From Nocardia colli (lineage in GTDB: Bacteria; Actinomycetota; Actinomycetes; Mycobacteriales; Mycobacteriaceae): a stretch of DNA of 64,000 nt. The position numbers and the translations under genes are program-made. The DNA lies in assembly GCF_008704205.1 (NCBI RefSeq), contig NZ_VXLC01000040.1, forward strand, positions 33,856 through 97,855, read 5' to 3'. The notes under the pieces are model-generated. The model was not told the origin of the DNA and did not search any database. It saw only the letters and a program-made list of their open reading frames with translations. This document shows, one piece after another, positions 34,585 to 43,237 of this stretch (positions are counted from its first letter, which is position 1; each line of letters begins with the position of its first letter).

Positions 34585-36303
34585 GTGGAAGATCGTGACC
34601 GCCAGCCGGAGAATGTCCTGGAGTTCCGGCTGCCCGACCTGGGGGAAGGGCTGGCCGACGCCGAGTTGGTGTCGTGGTCGGTCGGTGTCGGTGACGAGGT
34701 GCAACTGAATCAGACGATCGCCGAGGTCGAGACGGCGAAGGCGGTGGTGGCGCTGCCTTCGCCGTTCGCCGGGCGGGTGGTCGAGTTGCTTGCGCAGCCG
34801 GGAGAGACGGTGCTGGTGGGGGCGCCGTTGATCCGGGTGCAGAGTGATGAGGCGCCGGCCGGACCGAGCAGTGCGAAGAACGGCTCGGATGTGGCGAGTG
34901 ATGCGCCGGGTGCCGGGCGGACCGCGGTTCTGGTGGGTTACGGGCCGGAAGGCGAGACGGTGTCTCGGCGTCGTCGGCCTGCGGCATCCGTTGTCCGAGA
35001 ACCTGGTCAGGGGTCGGAGCCGGTCAATGGCGAGGGGCTCGCCGCCCACCGATCCGATGTTGCAGTGCAGGGCGAGTCACCCACCGTGCAATCTGAATCT
35101 CCCGCCGTGCCATCCGAACTTCCCGCCGCACGATCTGAATCACCCGCCGCGCCATCCGAACTTCCCGCCGCACGATCTGAATCTCCTGCCGCACGATCTG
35201 AATCACCCGCCGCGCCATCCGAACCTCCTGCCGCACGATCTGAATCTCCTGCCGCACGATCCGAATCTCCCGCCGCGCAGTCGGATTCGACCGCACCCGC
35301 GTCCACCACTCCGTCGAACCCCGAATATGAAGCCGTAGAACACTTCTCGCGCAACCTCCGACCACCGCTGACCACGACCAGGGCGGCCGCCACTCCCGCC
35401 GCCCGCCGACTGGCCCGCGAGCTGGGTATCGATCTGTGGTTCGTCGCGGGTTCCGGCCCGGACGGCGCGGTCACCGTCGAAGACGTGCGCGGCGCGGTCC
35501 CGGTCTCGCAACCCCGCACACTGGCGAGTCAGTCGCAGGCAGCCCCCGCAGCCCCAGCACCGGCCGTCACCGACCCCGACGCCGGCGTGATCCGGCCAGC
35601 GTCTCGCGAGGACCGCACCCCGATCAGCGGCGTCCGCAAGCGCACCGCGGCCGCCATGCTGGCCAGTGCCCGCACCATCCCCCAGGCGAGCACCTTCGTC
35701 ACCATCGACTGCACCGCGTCGATGGAACTGCTCGACCACCTGCGCAGCACCAAATCCTTTGCCGGACTGACCCTTACCCCACTCGCACTGGTGGCGAAGT
35801 CGGCACTGGCCGCGCTGGCCGAATTCCCGGAGATCAACACCTACTGGGACGAGGCGAATCAGGAGATCGTCACCAAGCACTACGTCAACCTCGGCTTCGC
35901 CGTGGCCACCGACCGCGGCCTCCTGGTGCCGAACCTCAAGGACGCGCAGTCGCTGAGCCTGCGCGACCTCACCCGCGAGCTCGGCTGGCTGGCCGAAACC
36001 GCCCGATCCGGCGCCGCCAGCCCCACCGACCTGCGCGGTGGCACCTTCACCATCACCAACGTCGGCGTCTTCGGCGTCGACACCGGCGTCCCCCTGGTGA
36101 ACCCCGGCGAGGCCGCCATCCTGTGCCTAGGCGCAATCCGCAAGCGCCCCTGGGTCTTCCGCGACGAACTCGCCATCCGCTGGGTCACCACCCTCGGCAT
36201 CAGCTTCGACCACCGCATGATCGACGGCGAACTGGCCTCCCGCTTCCTAGCCACCACCGCCACCCTCCTCGAGGACCCCCTAACCCTACTGAGCCGCATC
36301 TAG
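34585..36303 (+). CDS. bkdC: dihydrolipoamide acyltransferase (E2) of branched-chain 2-oxoacid dehydrogenase
   Basis: Core subunit of 572 aa. One lipoyl domain is at the N-terminus, with the lipoylated Lys in VETAKAVV. A long linker includes ten 7-residue repeats. The peripheral-subunit-binding domain is TPAARRLARELGIDL, and the catalytic domain ends with the active-site SFDHRMIDGE. It moves the acyl group from lipoate to CoA. GTG 34585 is preceded by GAGAGG. The linker is unusually long and repetitive for the family. Confidence 0.9.
   Translation: MEDRDRQPENVLEFRLPDLGEGLADAELVSWSVGVGDEVQLNQTIAEVETAKAVVALPSPFAGRVVELLAQPGETVLVGAPLIRVQSDEAPAGPSSAKNGSDVASDAPGAGRTAVLVGYGPEGETVSRRRRPAASVVREPGQGSEPVNGEGLAAHRSDVAVQGESPTVQSESPAVPSELPAARSESPAAPSELPAARSESPAARSESPAAPSEPPAARSESPAARSESPAAQSDSTAPASTTPSNPEYEAVEHFSRNLRPPLTTTRAAATPAARRLARELGIDLWFVAGSGPDGAVTVEDVRGAVPVSQPRTLASQSQAAPAAPAPAVTDPDAGVIRPASREDRTPISGVRKRTAAAMLASARTIPQASTFVTIDCTASMELLDHLRSTKSFAGLTLTPLALVAKSALAALAEFPEINTYWDEANQEIVTKHYVNLGFAVATDRGLLVPNLKDAQSLSLRDLTRELGWLAETARSGAASPTDLRGGTFTITNVGVFGVDTGVPLVNPGEAAILCLGAIRKRPWVFRDELAIRWVTTLGISFDHRMIDGELASRFLATTATLLEDPLTLLSRI
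35074..35283 (+). repeat. ten 21-bp tandem repeats in the E2 linker
   Basis: Ten in-frame units encode the heptad E(S/L/P)PAA(R/P/Q)S, with small changes in the first two units. They sit between the lipoyl and subunit-binding domains and should form a flexible, partly charged tether. Slippage at such repeats would change tether length without shifting the frame. Confidence 0.85.
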
Positions 36304-36306
36304 CGC

Positions 36307-36382
36307 AGCCGCACCACTCTTGATTTCCCGCACCGAAATTTGCATGCGATTTTCGGTGCGGGAAATCAGAAGTGGTGCGGCT
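36307..36382. repeat. 76-bp palindromic element, copy 1
   Basis: Arms of about 36 bp (AGCCGCACCACT ... and ... AGTGGTGCGGCT), nearly perfectly complementary, flank a GCATGC centre. It begins 3 bp after the E2 stop codon and lies before the nuclease-like gene. As RNA it would form a long hairpin and could end E2 transcription. A near-identical copy lies at 37454-37527. Confidence 0.85.
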
Positions 36383-36474
36383 GATCGACTACCAAGTTCT
36401 CCACAGGTGCGTGTTATGCACAATCGTGGGTGGGGAGGTAGGCAGCGGGGGTTCTCGTGGTGAGGATCGTCGCC

Positions 36475-37470
36475 ATGGATGAGATACAGCGCCGCCGAGA
36501 CGTTTTGACGCAGGGTTATACCGACCACGATATTCGCCAGCTTTATCGCGGGCCGGGCTGGCGTCGCCTGGGCCACGGCTGCTACGTCGAGCAGGTCGGC
36601 TTCGACAACCGCGACAGTGCCGGGAAGCACCGGATTCTCATCGAATCGGTTCTGCCCACGCTGACCGAGGACGCGATTGTCAGTCATCAATCCGCCGCCG
36701 TGCTCTATGAATTGCCTTTGTGGGCAACAGCATTAGATCTGGTCCACGTAACGCGAGACCGGCCCAATGGTGGACGAATCCGTCGTGCGTCGAAAATTCA
36801 TTGCGCTCCGATTTCAGACGGGGTGGTGGAGATCGACGGATGGCGGACCACGTCACCCGCACGGACGGTTGTCGACTTGGCTCGCACCCTCCCTTTCGAG
36901 CAGGCCGTGGTGGTGGGAGATGCAGCAGTGCGGATGCTGGGGATCACTGCATCGGAACTAGCGCTCGAGCTCGAGTTCGCCAACCGCCGCAACGGAATAT
37001 CACAGGCACGCAGGACTATCAGCTTCCTCGATGGGCGCAGTGAAAGCGTCGGCGAATCACGAAGCCGGGTGATGTTCAAACGCCATGGGATACCCGTCCC
37101 CGCTCAACAGGGTGAAGTACGTTCCGCGACAGGAGAATTCCTGGGTCGCGTGGACTTCTACGACGAATCGGCGGGAGTCGTCGGCGAATTCGATGGACAG
37201 GTCAAGTACGGCCGACTGCTGAAGCGAGGGCAAGCACCCGGCGATGCCGTCTTCAAGGAGAAGCTTCGCGAGGACGCCATCCGCGACACCGGCCTCCGAA
37301 TGGTCCGCTGGACCTGGCACGACCTCACCGGCGATTCCGCGATCCACCGCTGGCAACACGCCATCCACGAGCCCCGCCCCACCCCCCGCGCAACCATCAC
37401 CCCGGCGCCCCTCCCCGACGCCCCACGTCCGCAGATCCGTCCGTGGCCGATACAGCCGCACCACTCTTGA
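36475..37470 (+). CDS. AbiEi-antitoxin-like N-terminus with DUF559/Vsr-like nuclease-fold C-terminus
   Basis: A 331-aa protein. N-terminal winged-helix/AbiEi-type segments are GYTDHDIRQLYRGPGWRRLG, SHQSAAVLYELPLW and TTSPARTVVDLAR. The C-terminal part resembles restriction-fold DUF559 proteins: ESRSR, then LGRVDFYDE, VGEFDGQVKYG and KEKLREDAIRDTGLRMVRWTW. The acidic residues and Lys needed for a nuclease core are present. ATG 36475 has GAGGA 8 nt upstream, and GTGs at 36457 and 36460 are alternatives. The stop codon lies inside the second palindrome. No AbiEii toxin gene is adjacent. Host-defence or DNA-repair roles are open. Confidence 0.65.
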   Translation: MDEIQRRRDVLTQGYTDHDIRQLYRGPGWRRLGHGCYVEQVGFDNRDSAGKHRILIESVLPTLTEDAIVSHQSAAVLYELPLWATALDLVHVTRDRPNGGRIRRASKIHCAPISDGVVEIDGWRTTSPARTVVDLARTLPFEQAVVVGDAAVRMLGITASELALELEFANRRNGISQARRTISFLDGRSESVGESRSRVMFKRHGIPVPAQQGEVRSATGEFLGRVDFYDESAGVVGEFDGQVKYGRLLKRGQAPGDAVFKEKLREDAIRDTGLRMVRWTWHDLTGDSAIHRWQHAIHEPRPTPRATITPAPLPDAPRPQIRPWPIQPHHS

Positions 37471-37527
37471 TTTCCCGCACCGAAAATTGCATGCGATTTT
37501 CGGTGCGGGAAATCAGAAGTGGTGCGG
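37454..37527. repeat. 76-bp palindromic element, copy 2
   Basis: Same sequence and orientation as copy 1, differing by only a few bases around the centre (GAAAATTGCATGC against GAAATTTGCATGC) and at the last arm positions. It overlaps the stop codon of the nuclease-like gene and lies between convergent genes, where it would work as a two-way terminator. The two copies are 1147 bp apart as direct repeats around one gene. Confidence 0.85.
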
Positions 37528-37529
37528 GG

Positions 37530-38708
37530 TTAGCGGTCTTGGGTGAGGTCGGGGGTGGTGGGTGGGTGGTCTAGGGGGGTGTCGGGGTGGGCTCGGAGGA
37601 ATTTGTCGAGCATGGCGGCGACGTAGGTGCGGACTAGGGTGGTGGCGCGGGCGGCGGGGATGGGGCCGATGTATTGCTTGGTGACGGGGCGGGTTGCGTC
37701 GGGGACCAGGGCGGGCAGGTCGGTGAAGTCGTAGTGGGCGGAGCCTTGGAGGGTCAGTTCGCGCTTCCAGGCGGTGCCGTGCTGCCAGAAGGCGTCCAGG
37801 GATGGTTCGGCGTCGCCGACCTCGGCGATCTGCTGGCTGCGCAGCACCAGTACGGGGCGGTCGACGCCTTCGGTGGCGGCGCGGCCGAAGTCCTCGTCGA
37901 TGCCGATCTGGCCGTCGAGGTCGATCGCGGCGTCGATGCGGCGGTCTTCGTGCATCGATTCGACGGCGATGAACCCGCCCAGGGAGTGACCGATCATGCC
38001 GATCCGGTCCAGGTCGAGGGCGCGGTCGAGACCCGCGGGCAGGTCGCGATGTTCCGCGTCCGGGTTTTCCCCACGCGACAGCGCGGTGAGCGAATTCAGG
38101 ACGAGCTGGGTGTCCAGCATTCTGGCGTCGGTGAATTTGTGCCGAATTTCCTTGTCGAAGGCAGCCATCGGCGCCGCTCGGACCAGTCGGCCGCCCGGAA
38201 ACTCCACCACCGGCGCTTCATAAGTGTGGTCGATGGTCACCACCACATAACCGCGACTGGCGAGATCCTCGGCCAGGCCGGTGCTGATTATCCGCGAGAC
38301 CCCAGCCCCCGGCGTGAAGAGAGCCACCGGATACGCCGGCCCCGCGAGTGCGGGTGCACCACTGTAAGAGTTGGTCAGCAGGCCGGGCAGCTCGACGCCG
38401 AATCTCTTCTCCAGCGCGGGAATCAGCTCGGTGGACGCGTAATGCGAACGCGAGTACCTGTCGACCTCGGCGGCCGGATAGAACACCGACACCATCAATT
38501 CCCGCGACCGCTCGGGCACGAACGGATCCGGCCGCGCGGCATCGACCAGGTGCAGAACCGTTGTGCCGACCGGAAATTGGCCGCCAGGCTGCGGCAACAC
38601 CGGCACACCCAGCGGCGAAGCACCAGCGATACCAACGCTTCCCAGTACCGCGACAACAGACAAAAACACAGCGAACAACCGACTGATCAACATTCCCCCA
38701 CGAAGCAT
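37530..38708 (-). CDS. secreted alpha/beta hydrolase, PAF-acetylhydrolase-like
   Basis: A 392-aa protein. The signal peptide (FAVFLSVVAVLGSVGIAGA) is followed by an alpha/beta hydrolase domain with the nucleophile elbow GHSLGG and a late His in GSAHYDFTDLP. VALFTPGAG and GYVVVTIDHTYEA are typical of platelet-activating-factor acetylhydrolase-type lipases. It probably hydrolyses short or oxidised acyl esters outside the cell. ATG 38708 or 38693 may be the start. Neither has a well-spaced Shine-Dalgarno. Confidence 0.82.
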   Translation of the reverse strand: MLRGGMLISRLFAVFLSVVAVLGSVGIAGASPLGVPVLPQPGGQFPVGTTVLHLVDAARPDPFVPERSRELMVSVFYPAAEVDRYSRSHYASTELIPALEKRFGVELPGLLTNSYSGAPALAGPAYPVALFTPGAGVSRIISTGLAEDLASRGYVVVTIDHTYEAPVVEFPGGRLVRAAPMAAFDKEIRHKFTDARMLDTQLVLNSLTALSRGENPDAEHRDLPAGLDRALDLDRIGMIGHSLGGFIAVESMHEDRRIDAAIDLDGQIGIDEDFGRAATEGVDRPVLVLRSQQIAEVGDAEPSLDAFWQHGTAWKRELTLQGSAHYDFTDLPALVPDATRPVTKQYIGPIPAARATTLVRTYVAAMLDKFLRAHPDTPLDHPPTTPDLTQDR

Positions 38709-38774
38709 GTTCTACCGGCGACCACTCCCAGGCCGCCGTACCGAAGTTAGCAGCAAACCCGTTGCCGCACCGGA

Positions 38775-39197
38775 TCAGTCGGTGACGAGGGCGGTAGCGG
38801 CGGTGCGGATGACGGCCGGAATCTCCACGGGCTTACGGGTTTCCGCGTCGACGTAAACGTGCACGAAAACGCCCGTCGCGGCCAGCTCCAGCTCACCATC
38901 GGCGTCCCGGAAAATGGCCAGGTCATAGGTGATGCTGGAACGCCCGAGCCGCGAGATACGCAACCCGACCTGAAGCTGATCCGGAAAGCTCAACGACCCC
39001 ACGAACTGGCACGACGTCTGCGCGACCACGCCGAGCGCGGGCAACTCACGGATGTCCGTCCCGGTGGCGTGCATCAACCACGCGTTCACCGCGGTGTCGA
39101 AGTACGAGTAGTACGTCACGTTGTTCACGTGCCCGTAGTGGTCGTTGTCCGCCCAGCGGGTCGGCATCGGCCAGAGGACCGGATACTGCTGCGTCAC
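38775..39197 (-). CDS. acyl-CoA thioesterase (4HBT hotdog fold)
   Basis: A 140-aa protein. The N-terminal motif TRWADNDHYGHVNNVTYYSYFDTAV contains the catalytic Asp typical of YbgC/4-hydroxybenzoyl-CoA thioesterases. The ATG overlaps the stop of the AraC regulator gene (ATGA), so the two are co-expressed. The acyl chain preference is unknown. Confidence 0.87.
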   Translation of the reverse strand: MTQQYPVLWPMPTRWADNDHYGHVNNVTYYSYFDTAVNAWLMHATGTDIRELPALGVVAQTSCQFVGSLSFPDQLQVGLRISRLGRSSITYDLAIFRDADGELELAATGVFVHVYVDAETRKPVEIPAVIRTAATALVTD

Positions 39198-40156
39198 CCG
39201 GCCGACGATAGCTCAGCGGGTGTGGCGCCCTGCCGGTGGTCGCGCGGGCTGACGCCGAAGTGGCGTTTGAAGGCGGTGCTCAGGGCGAAGGCGCTGCCGT
39301 AACCGACTTGGCGGGCAATGGATTCGATGGTGGCGTCGGATTCGGCGAGCAGGTCGGCGGCGAGCGCGAGCCGCCATTCGGTGAGGAAGGACATCGGCGG
39401 CTCGCCGACCAGGTCGGTGAACCGGCGGGCGAGCGCGGCCCGGGACACCCCGACCGCCTCGGCCAGGCTGGCCACGGTCCAGCCGTGCGCCGGATTGTGT
39501 TGCAGCAGCCGCAGCGCCTTGCCGACCAGCGGGTCGCTGTAGGCGTGGTACCAGGCGGGCGCGTCGTTGCGGGCGAACCAGGCGCGCAGCGCGGCGATCA
39601 GCACCATGTCCAGCAGCCGGTCGAGCACCGCGCCCTGGGCAGGCTCGTCCTTGATCGCCTCGTCGACCAGGATGTCGAGCAGCCGGGTGTCGAAATCGCC
39701 GCGTTGCAGCACGATGACCGGCGGCAGGGCGCGCAGCAGGCGCTGGCTGGCCGCACCGGCCGACTCGTAGGTGCCGGTGACCATCATGGTCGCGCCGTCG
39801 GCGTCGGTCCCCCACTGCCGCACGCCGAGACTCAGTGTCTCGCACAGGACTTCGCCGTCGGGAGTCTTCGTCACGTTGCCGGGATGGATGATGATCTGCG
39901 GCTCGGTGGCCGGGTCGTCGGCGACGGTGTAGTGGTCGGGCCCGCGGAAGATCGCGACATCGCCCTCGCACAGCTGACGCGGCGAGTTCTGGCCCAGCAT
40001 GACCCAGGCGCCACCACGCACCATGGACACCACGGTGAGCGGCGCCTCGTCCTGAATGTGCAACGACCACGGCGGCTTCAGCAACGAGCACATCAGGAAC
40101 GCGCCTCGGGCACGTGGACCTTCGAGCAGACTGGCGAGCGCATCCACGCAACCCAC
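39194..40156 (-). CDS. AraC family regulator with cupin-type ligand domain
   Basis: A 320-aa protein. The N-terminal cupin_6-like ligand domain (VVSMVRGGAWVMLG, CEGDVAIFRGPDHY) is followed by the C-terminal double HTH (TVASLAEAVGVSRAALARRF and IESIARQVGYGSAFALSTAFKRHFGVSP). Such regulators usually control the divergent oxidoreductase gene, here the NmrA-like gene at 40229. Start at GTG 40156, with TGTAAT 8 nt upstream. Confidence 0.9.
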   Translation of the reverse strand: MGCVDALASLLEGPRARGAFLMCSLLKPPWSLHIQDEAPLTVVSMVRGGAWVMLGQNSPRQLCEGDVAIFRGPDHYTVADDPATEPQIIIHPGNVTKTPDGEVLCETLSLGVRQWGTDADGATMMVTGTYESAGAASQRLLRALPPVIVLQRGDFDTRLLDILVDEAIKDEPAQGAVLDRLLDMVLIAALRAWFARNDAPAWYHAYSDPLVGKALRLLQHNPAHGWTVASLAEAVGVSRAALARRFTDLVGEPPMSFLTEWRLALAADLLAESDATIESIARQVGYGSAFALSTAFKRHFGVSPRDHRQGATPAELSSAG

Positions 40157-40228
40157 AGTAGACGATTACACATGGTCATGAGCTGCTGAACTATGTCTCG
40201 TCTCGCCCCGCGCCGATGTACTTGAACC

Positions 40229-41071
40229 ATGACAAACAGCAACACAACCGACCTCATCCTCGTCACCGGCGCGACCGGCAAGACCGGCAGCCGCGTCGCC
40301 GCCCGGCTCACGCAGGCGGGACAGTCGATCCGGATCGGGTCGCGCTCGGCGGAGATCCCGTTCAGCTGGGAAGACCGCGGCACCTGGCCCGCCGCGCTGG
40401 CCGGCGTGCAGGCCGCCTACGTCGCGTACCAGCCCGACCTCGCGGTGCCCGGCGCACCCGAGACCCTCCGCGCGTTCGCCGCCGCGGCGAAGCAGAGCGG
40501 GGTCCGCAAGCTCGTGCTGCTGTCCGGCCGCGGCGAGCCGGAGGCGGTGGAGTGCGAGGAGATCGTGCAGGAATCCGGCCTCGACTGGACCATCGTGCGG
40601 TGCAGCTTCTTCGCCCAGAACTTCAGCGAGGGCGCGTTCACCGACTACATCCTGGCCGGGGAGGTCGCGCTGCCCAATGGTGAGGTGCCGGAACCGTTCG
40701 TGCACGCCGACGACATCGCCGACGTCGCCGTGCTCGCCCTCACCGCGGACGGGCATCAGGGCGAGATCTACGAACTGACCGGACCGCGCGCGCTGACCTT
40801 CGCCGAGGCGGTCGCGGAGATCGCCGCGGCGACCGGGCGCGACATCGCCTTCATCCCGGTCTCGCGCACGGAATTCGTTGCGGCACTGACCGACTACCAG
40901 GTGCCCGCCGACGTGGTCAGCCTGCTCGACTACCTGTTCGGCACGATCCTCGACGGCCGCAACTCGAAGACCGCCGACGGCGTGCGCCGCGCGTTGGGCC
41001 GGGAGCCAAGGGATTTCACCGACTACGTCCGGGACACGGCATCGACCGGAATCTGGAACATCCAGGCCTAG
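40229..41071 (+). CDS. NmrA-like NAD(P)H-binding oxidoreductase
   Basis: A 280-aa atypical SDR. The Rossmann motif is VTGATGKTG (residues 12-20), and VRKLVLLSGRGEPEA and LDWTIVRCSFFAQNFSEG are typical of the NmrA/quinone-reductase-2 branch. It lacks the classical YxxxK pair, as usual in this group. It is divergent from the AraC regulator, which probably controls it. Confidence 0.87.
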   Translation: MTNSNTTDLILVTGATGKTGSRVAARLTQAGQSIRIGSRSAEIPFSWEDRGTWPAALAGVQAAYVAYQPDLAVPGAPETLRAFAAAAKQSGVRKLVLLSGRGEPEAVECEEIVQESGLDWTIVRCSFFAQNFSEGAFTDYILAGEVALPNGEVPEPFVHADDIADVAVLALTADGHQGEIYELTGPRALTFAEAVAEIAAATGRDIAFIPVSRTEFVAALTDYQVPADVVSLLDYLFGTILDGRNSKTADGVRRALGREPRDFTDYVRDTASTGIWNIQA

Positions 41072-41254
41072 TGCGGCGTTGGACAAAGTACAGGCTGTGC
41101 AGACGACCCGTGGAGCCGGATCGCAACGGCGCGATCCGGCTTCCGGACGGCGGGCCGAGGATGTCCCGCCCCGGATGCCGTGTGGTCGCGCCGGTCTGGG
41201 CCGACATCGAGGGGGTGGGGCAGAGATCGAACGATCATCGGTACCGTCGAGATA

Positions 41255-42454
41255 ATGCTGACTCCGACTGCCGATCGACCGACGCGCGTCGCCAGGGCCG
41301 CCGTGTTCACGGTGTTCGGCCTGAACGGGTTCCTGCTGGCCATGTGGGTCGTGCACATTCCGCCGATCACCGATCGGACCGGCGTCGCGAAATCGACGCT
41401 CGGCATGTTCATCCTGCTGATGGCGGGCGCGGGCATCGTCGGCATGCGCATCGCCGGCCCGCTCGCCGATCGGTTCGGCAGCCGGACCCTGGTCGCCGCC
41501 GCCGCGATCATCGCGTCGGTGGCGGTGGTCGGCCCCGGCCTGGCGACCGGACCGGTCACCCTGGCGATCGCGCTGGCCTGCTTCGGTTTCGGCAACGGCG
41601 CGCTGGACGTGTCGATGAATACCCAAGCGGTGCACGTGGAACGGGCGTATGGCCGCCCGATCATGGCGGCCTTCCACGCGCTGTTCTCCGGTGGCGGACT
41701 GCTCGGGTCGCTGCTCGGCGCCGCCACCCTGCGGGCCGGGTTGGACATCCGAATAACGTTGACCTCCGCGGCAATCGGCTGCGTGGCACTGACCTTCGCC
41801 GCCTTGCCGCGGTTGCTGCGCGACGCCGGCCCGAAACCATCGATCGCCGAGCCCCAACCGGACGGCACCGAGGATCGCCCGTCCGACGCGCGCGAACACC
41901 GCCGAAAAGTATTGGCGCTAGCCATGATCGCCTTCGCCGTCCTGCTCACCGAGGGCGTCGCCGGCGACTGGAGCACCTTGCAGATGCGCGAGCATCTCGA
42001 CGCCGACGCTGCTACCGCCGCACTGGCTTTCGGCGCGTTCTCGGTCGCGATGACCGCGGGGCGCCTCGCCACCGACCGGGTGAGCGGCGCCTTCGGCCGG
42101 GTCGCCGTCGTCCGCTACGGCATGCTCATCTCAGCACTCGGCCTGGCCCTGATCCTGGCATCCCCGTGGATCCCGCTGACCTTGCTCGGCTGGGCGTTGA
42201 CCGGCCTCGGCCTGTCCGGCAGCGTCCCGCAGATCTTCACCGCCGCAGGCAATCTCGGCTCCGGCAAGGCCGCGACCGACATGTCCCGGGTGTTCAGCGT
42301 CGGTTATCTCGGCCTGCTCGCCGGCCCGGCCGTGATCGGCTGGCTGACCGCGGTGGTCCCCCTGACCACCGCGATCGCCGTGCCGCTGGTCGCGGTGCTG
42401 GTGTGCTGCCGCTACGCCGGGGTGGTCGCCCCGGCCCGCGCCGAATCCGCTTGA
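41255..42454 (+). CDS. MFS transporter
   Basis: A 399-aa protein with about 12 membrane helices. Loop 2-3 has the MFS motif PLADRFGSR, and WVVHIPPITDRTGVAKSTLG and GNGALDVSMNTQAVHVE are typical of the YbjJ/FucP-like branch. The substrate is unknown. TACCGT lies 7 nt before ATG 41255 with no Shine-Dalgarno, suggesting a leaderless transcript. The 183-bp gap before it holds no other feature. Confidence 0.87.
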   Translation: MLTPTADRPTRVARAAVFTVFGLNGFLLAMWVVHIPPITDRTGVAKSTLGMFILLMAGAGIVGMRIAGPLADRFGSRTLVAAAAIIASVAVVGPGLATGPVTLAIALACFGFGNGALDVSMNTQAVHVERAYGRPIMAAFHALFSGGGLLGSLLGAATLRAGLDIRITLTSAAIGCVALTFAALPRLLRDAGPKPSIAEPQPDGTEDRPSDAREHRRKVLALAMIAFAVLLTEGVAGDWSTLQMREHLDADAATAALAFGAFSVAMTAGRLATDRVSGAFGRVAVVRYGMLISALGLALILASPWIPLTLLGWALTGLGLSGSVPQIFTAAGNLGSGKAATDMSRVFSVGYLGLLAGPAVIGWLTAVVPLTTAIAVPLVAVLVCCRYAGVVAPARAESA

Positions 42455-42461
42455 CCCACTA

Positions 42462-43127
42462 CTACTTCGGCGGCAGCAGGCACAGCGTGATCGGGTCCGG
42501 TTTCGGGTAGATGATGGTGCTGTCCGCGCCGTACTTCGCGCCGCACGCCGACTTGTCCGCCGCGCCGGTGACCACCCGGCCGATCTTGTAATCCGCGGTC
42601 GAGGTGCACGGAACCTTGGTGCTGGCGCCGAGGGGACTGCTGTGCACGCAGTCGCCTTCCTTCACGTTGAGGCGCAGGCAGAGCGTGTATTCGTTGCTGC
42701 CGGTCTGGTAGTAGCTGGCGTAGTCCTTGGTCGCGCAGTCCTTGTTCGCGCCGTCGATCCGTTGCGCGACCACGTAATTGGCCTCGGGATCGGAGCATTC
42801 CTTGGTGGCGAACTCGGCCTTGAACGTGGTGCCGGACAGCTTCGCGCACTCGCCGACCGCGACCTTGTCGCCGTCCGGGCGCATCAGCACGGCGACGCCG
42901 ACGAGCAGGCCGATCGCGACCAGGACGGCGATCCCGATGACGATGAATTTGCCTTTGCCGCCGGAGCGCGCCGGCGGGGCGGGCGGAAAACCGTTGTTGG
43001 GATAGCCGTATCCCGGCTGCGGCGGATACCCCTGCGGACCCGGCGGCTGCGGATAACCCGGCGGCGGCCCGTAACCCTGTCCCCCGGGTTGCCCCGGATA
43101 CGGATAGTTCGGTGGTGGTGTGGTCAT
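42462..43127 (-). CDS. LppU-like membrane-anchored Cys-rich protein 1
   Basis: A 221-aa protein. A Pro/Gly/Tyr-rich cytoplasmic N-terminus of about 50 residues is followed by one membrane helix (FIVIGIAVLVAIGLLVGVAVLM). The extracytoplasmic domain has eight Cys, spaced as in the product of 44453-45046: GECAKL, KECSDPEANYVVAQRID, LCLRLNVKEGDCV, VPCTS, ACGAKYG, LCLLPPK. The LppU-type domain has no known function. ATG 43127 has GGGGAGGGG upstream. Confidence 0.8.
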   Translation of the reverse strand: MTTPPPNYPYPGQPGGQGYGPPPGYPQPPGPQGYPPQPGYGYPNNGFPPAPPARSGGKGKFIVIGIAVLVAIGLLVGVAVLMRPDGDKVAVGECAKLSGTTFKAEFATKECSDPEANYVVAQRIDGANKDCATKDYASYYQTGSNEYTLCLRLNVKEGDCVHSSPLGASTKVPCTSTADYKIGRVVTGAADKSACGAKYGADSTIIYPKPDPITLCLLPPK

Positions 43128-43237
43128 GGATTCCCCTCCCCAGGGTTCACGCAGTTCCACCGCGTGCGGCGGCGGACGAACCCACAGAATCTAGCCGATC
43201 GATCGGCACTGCGTGCGATCGCCGATTGCCGACTGCG

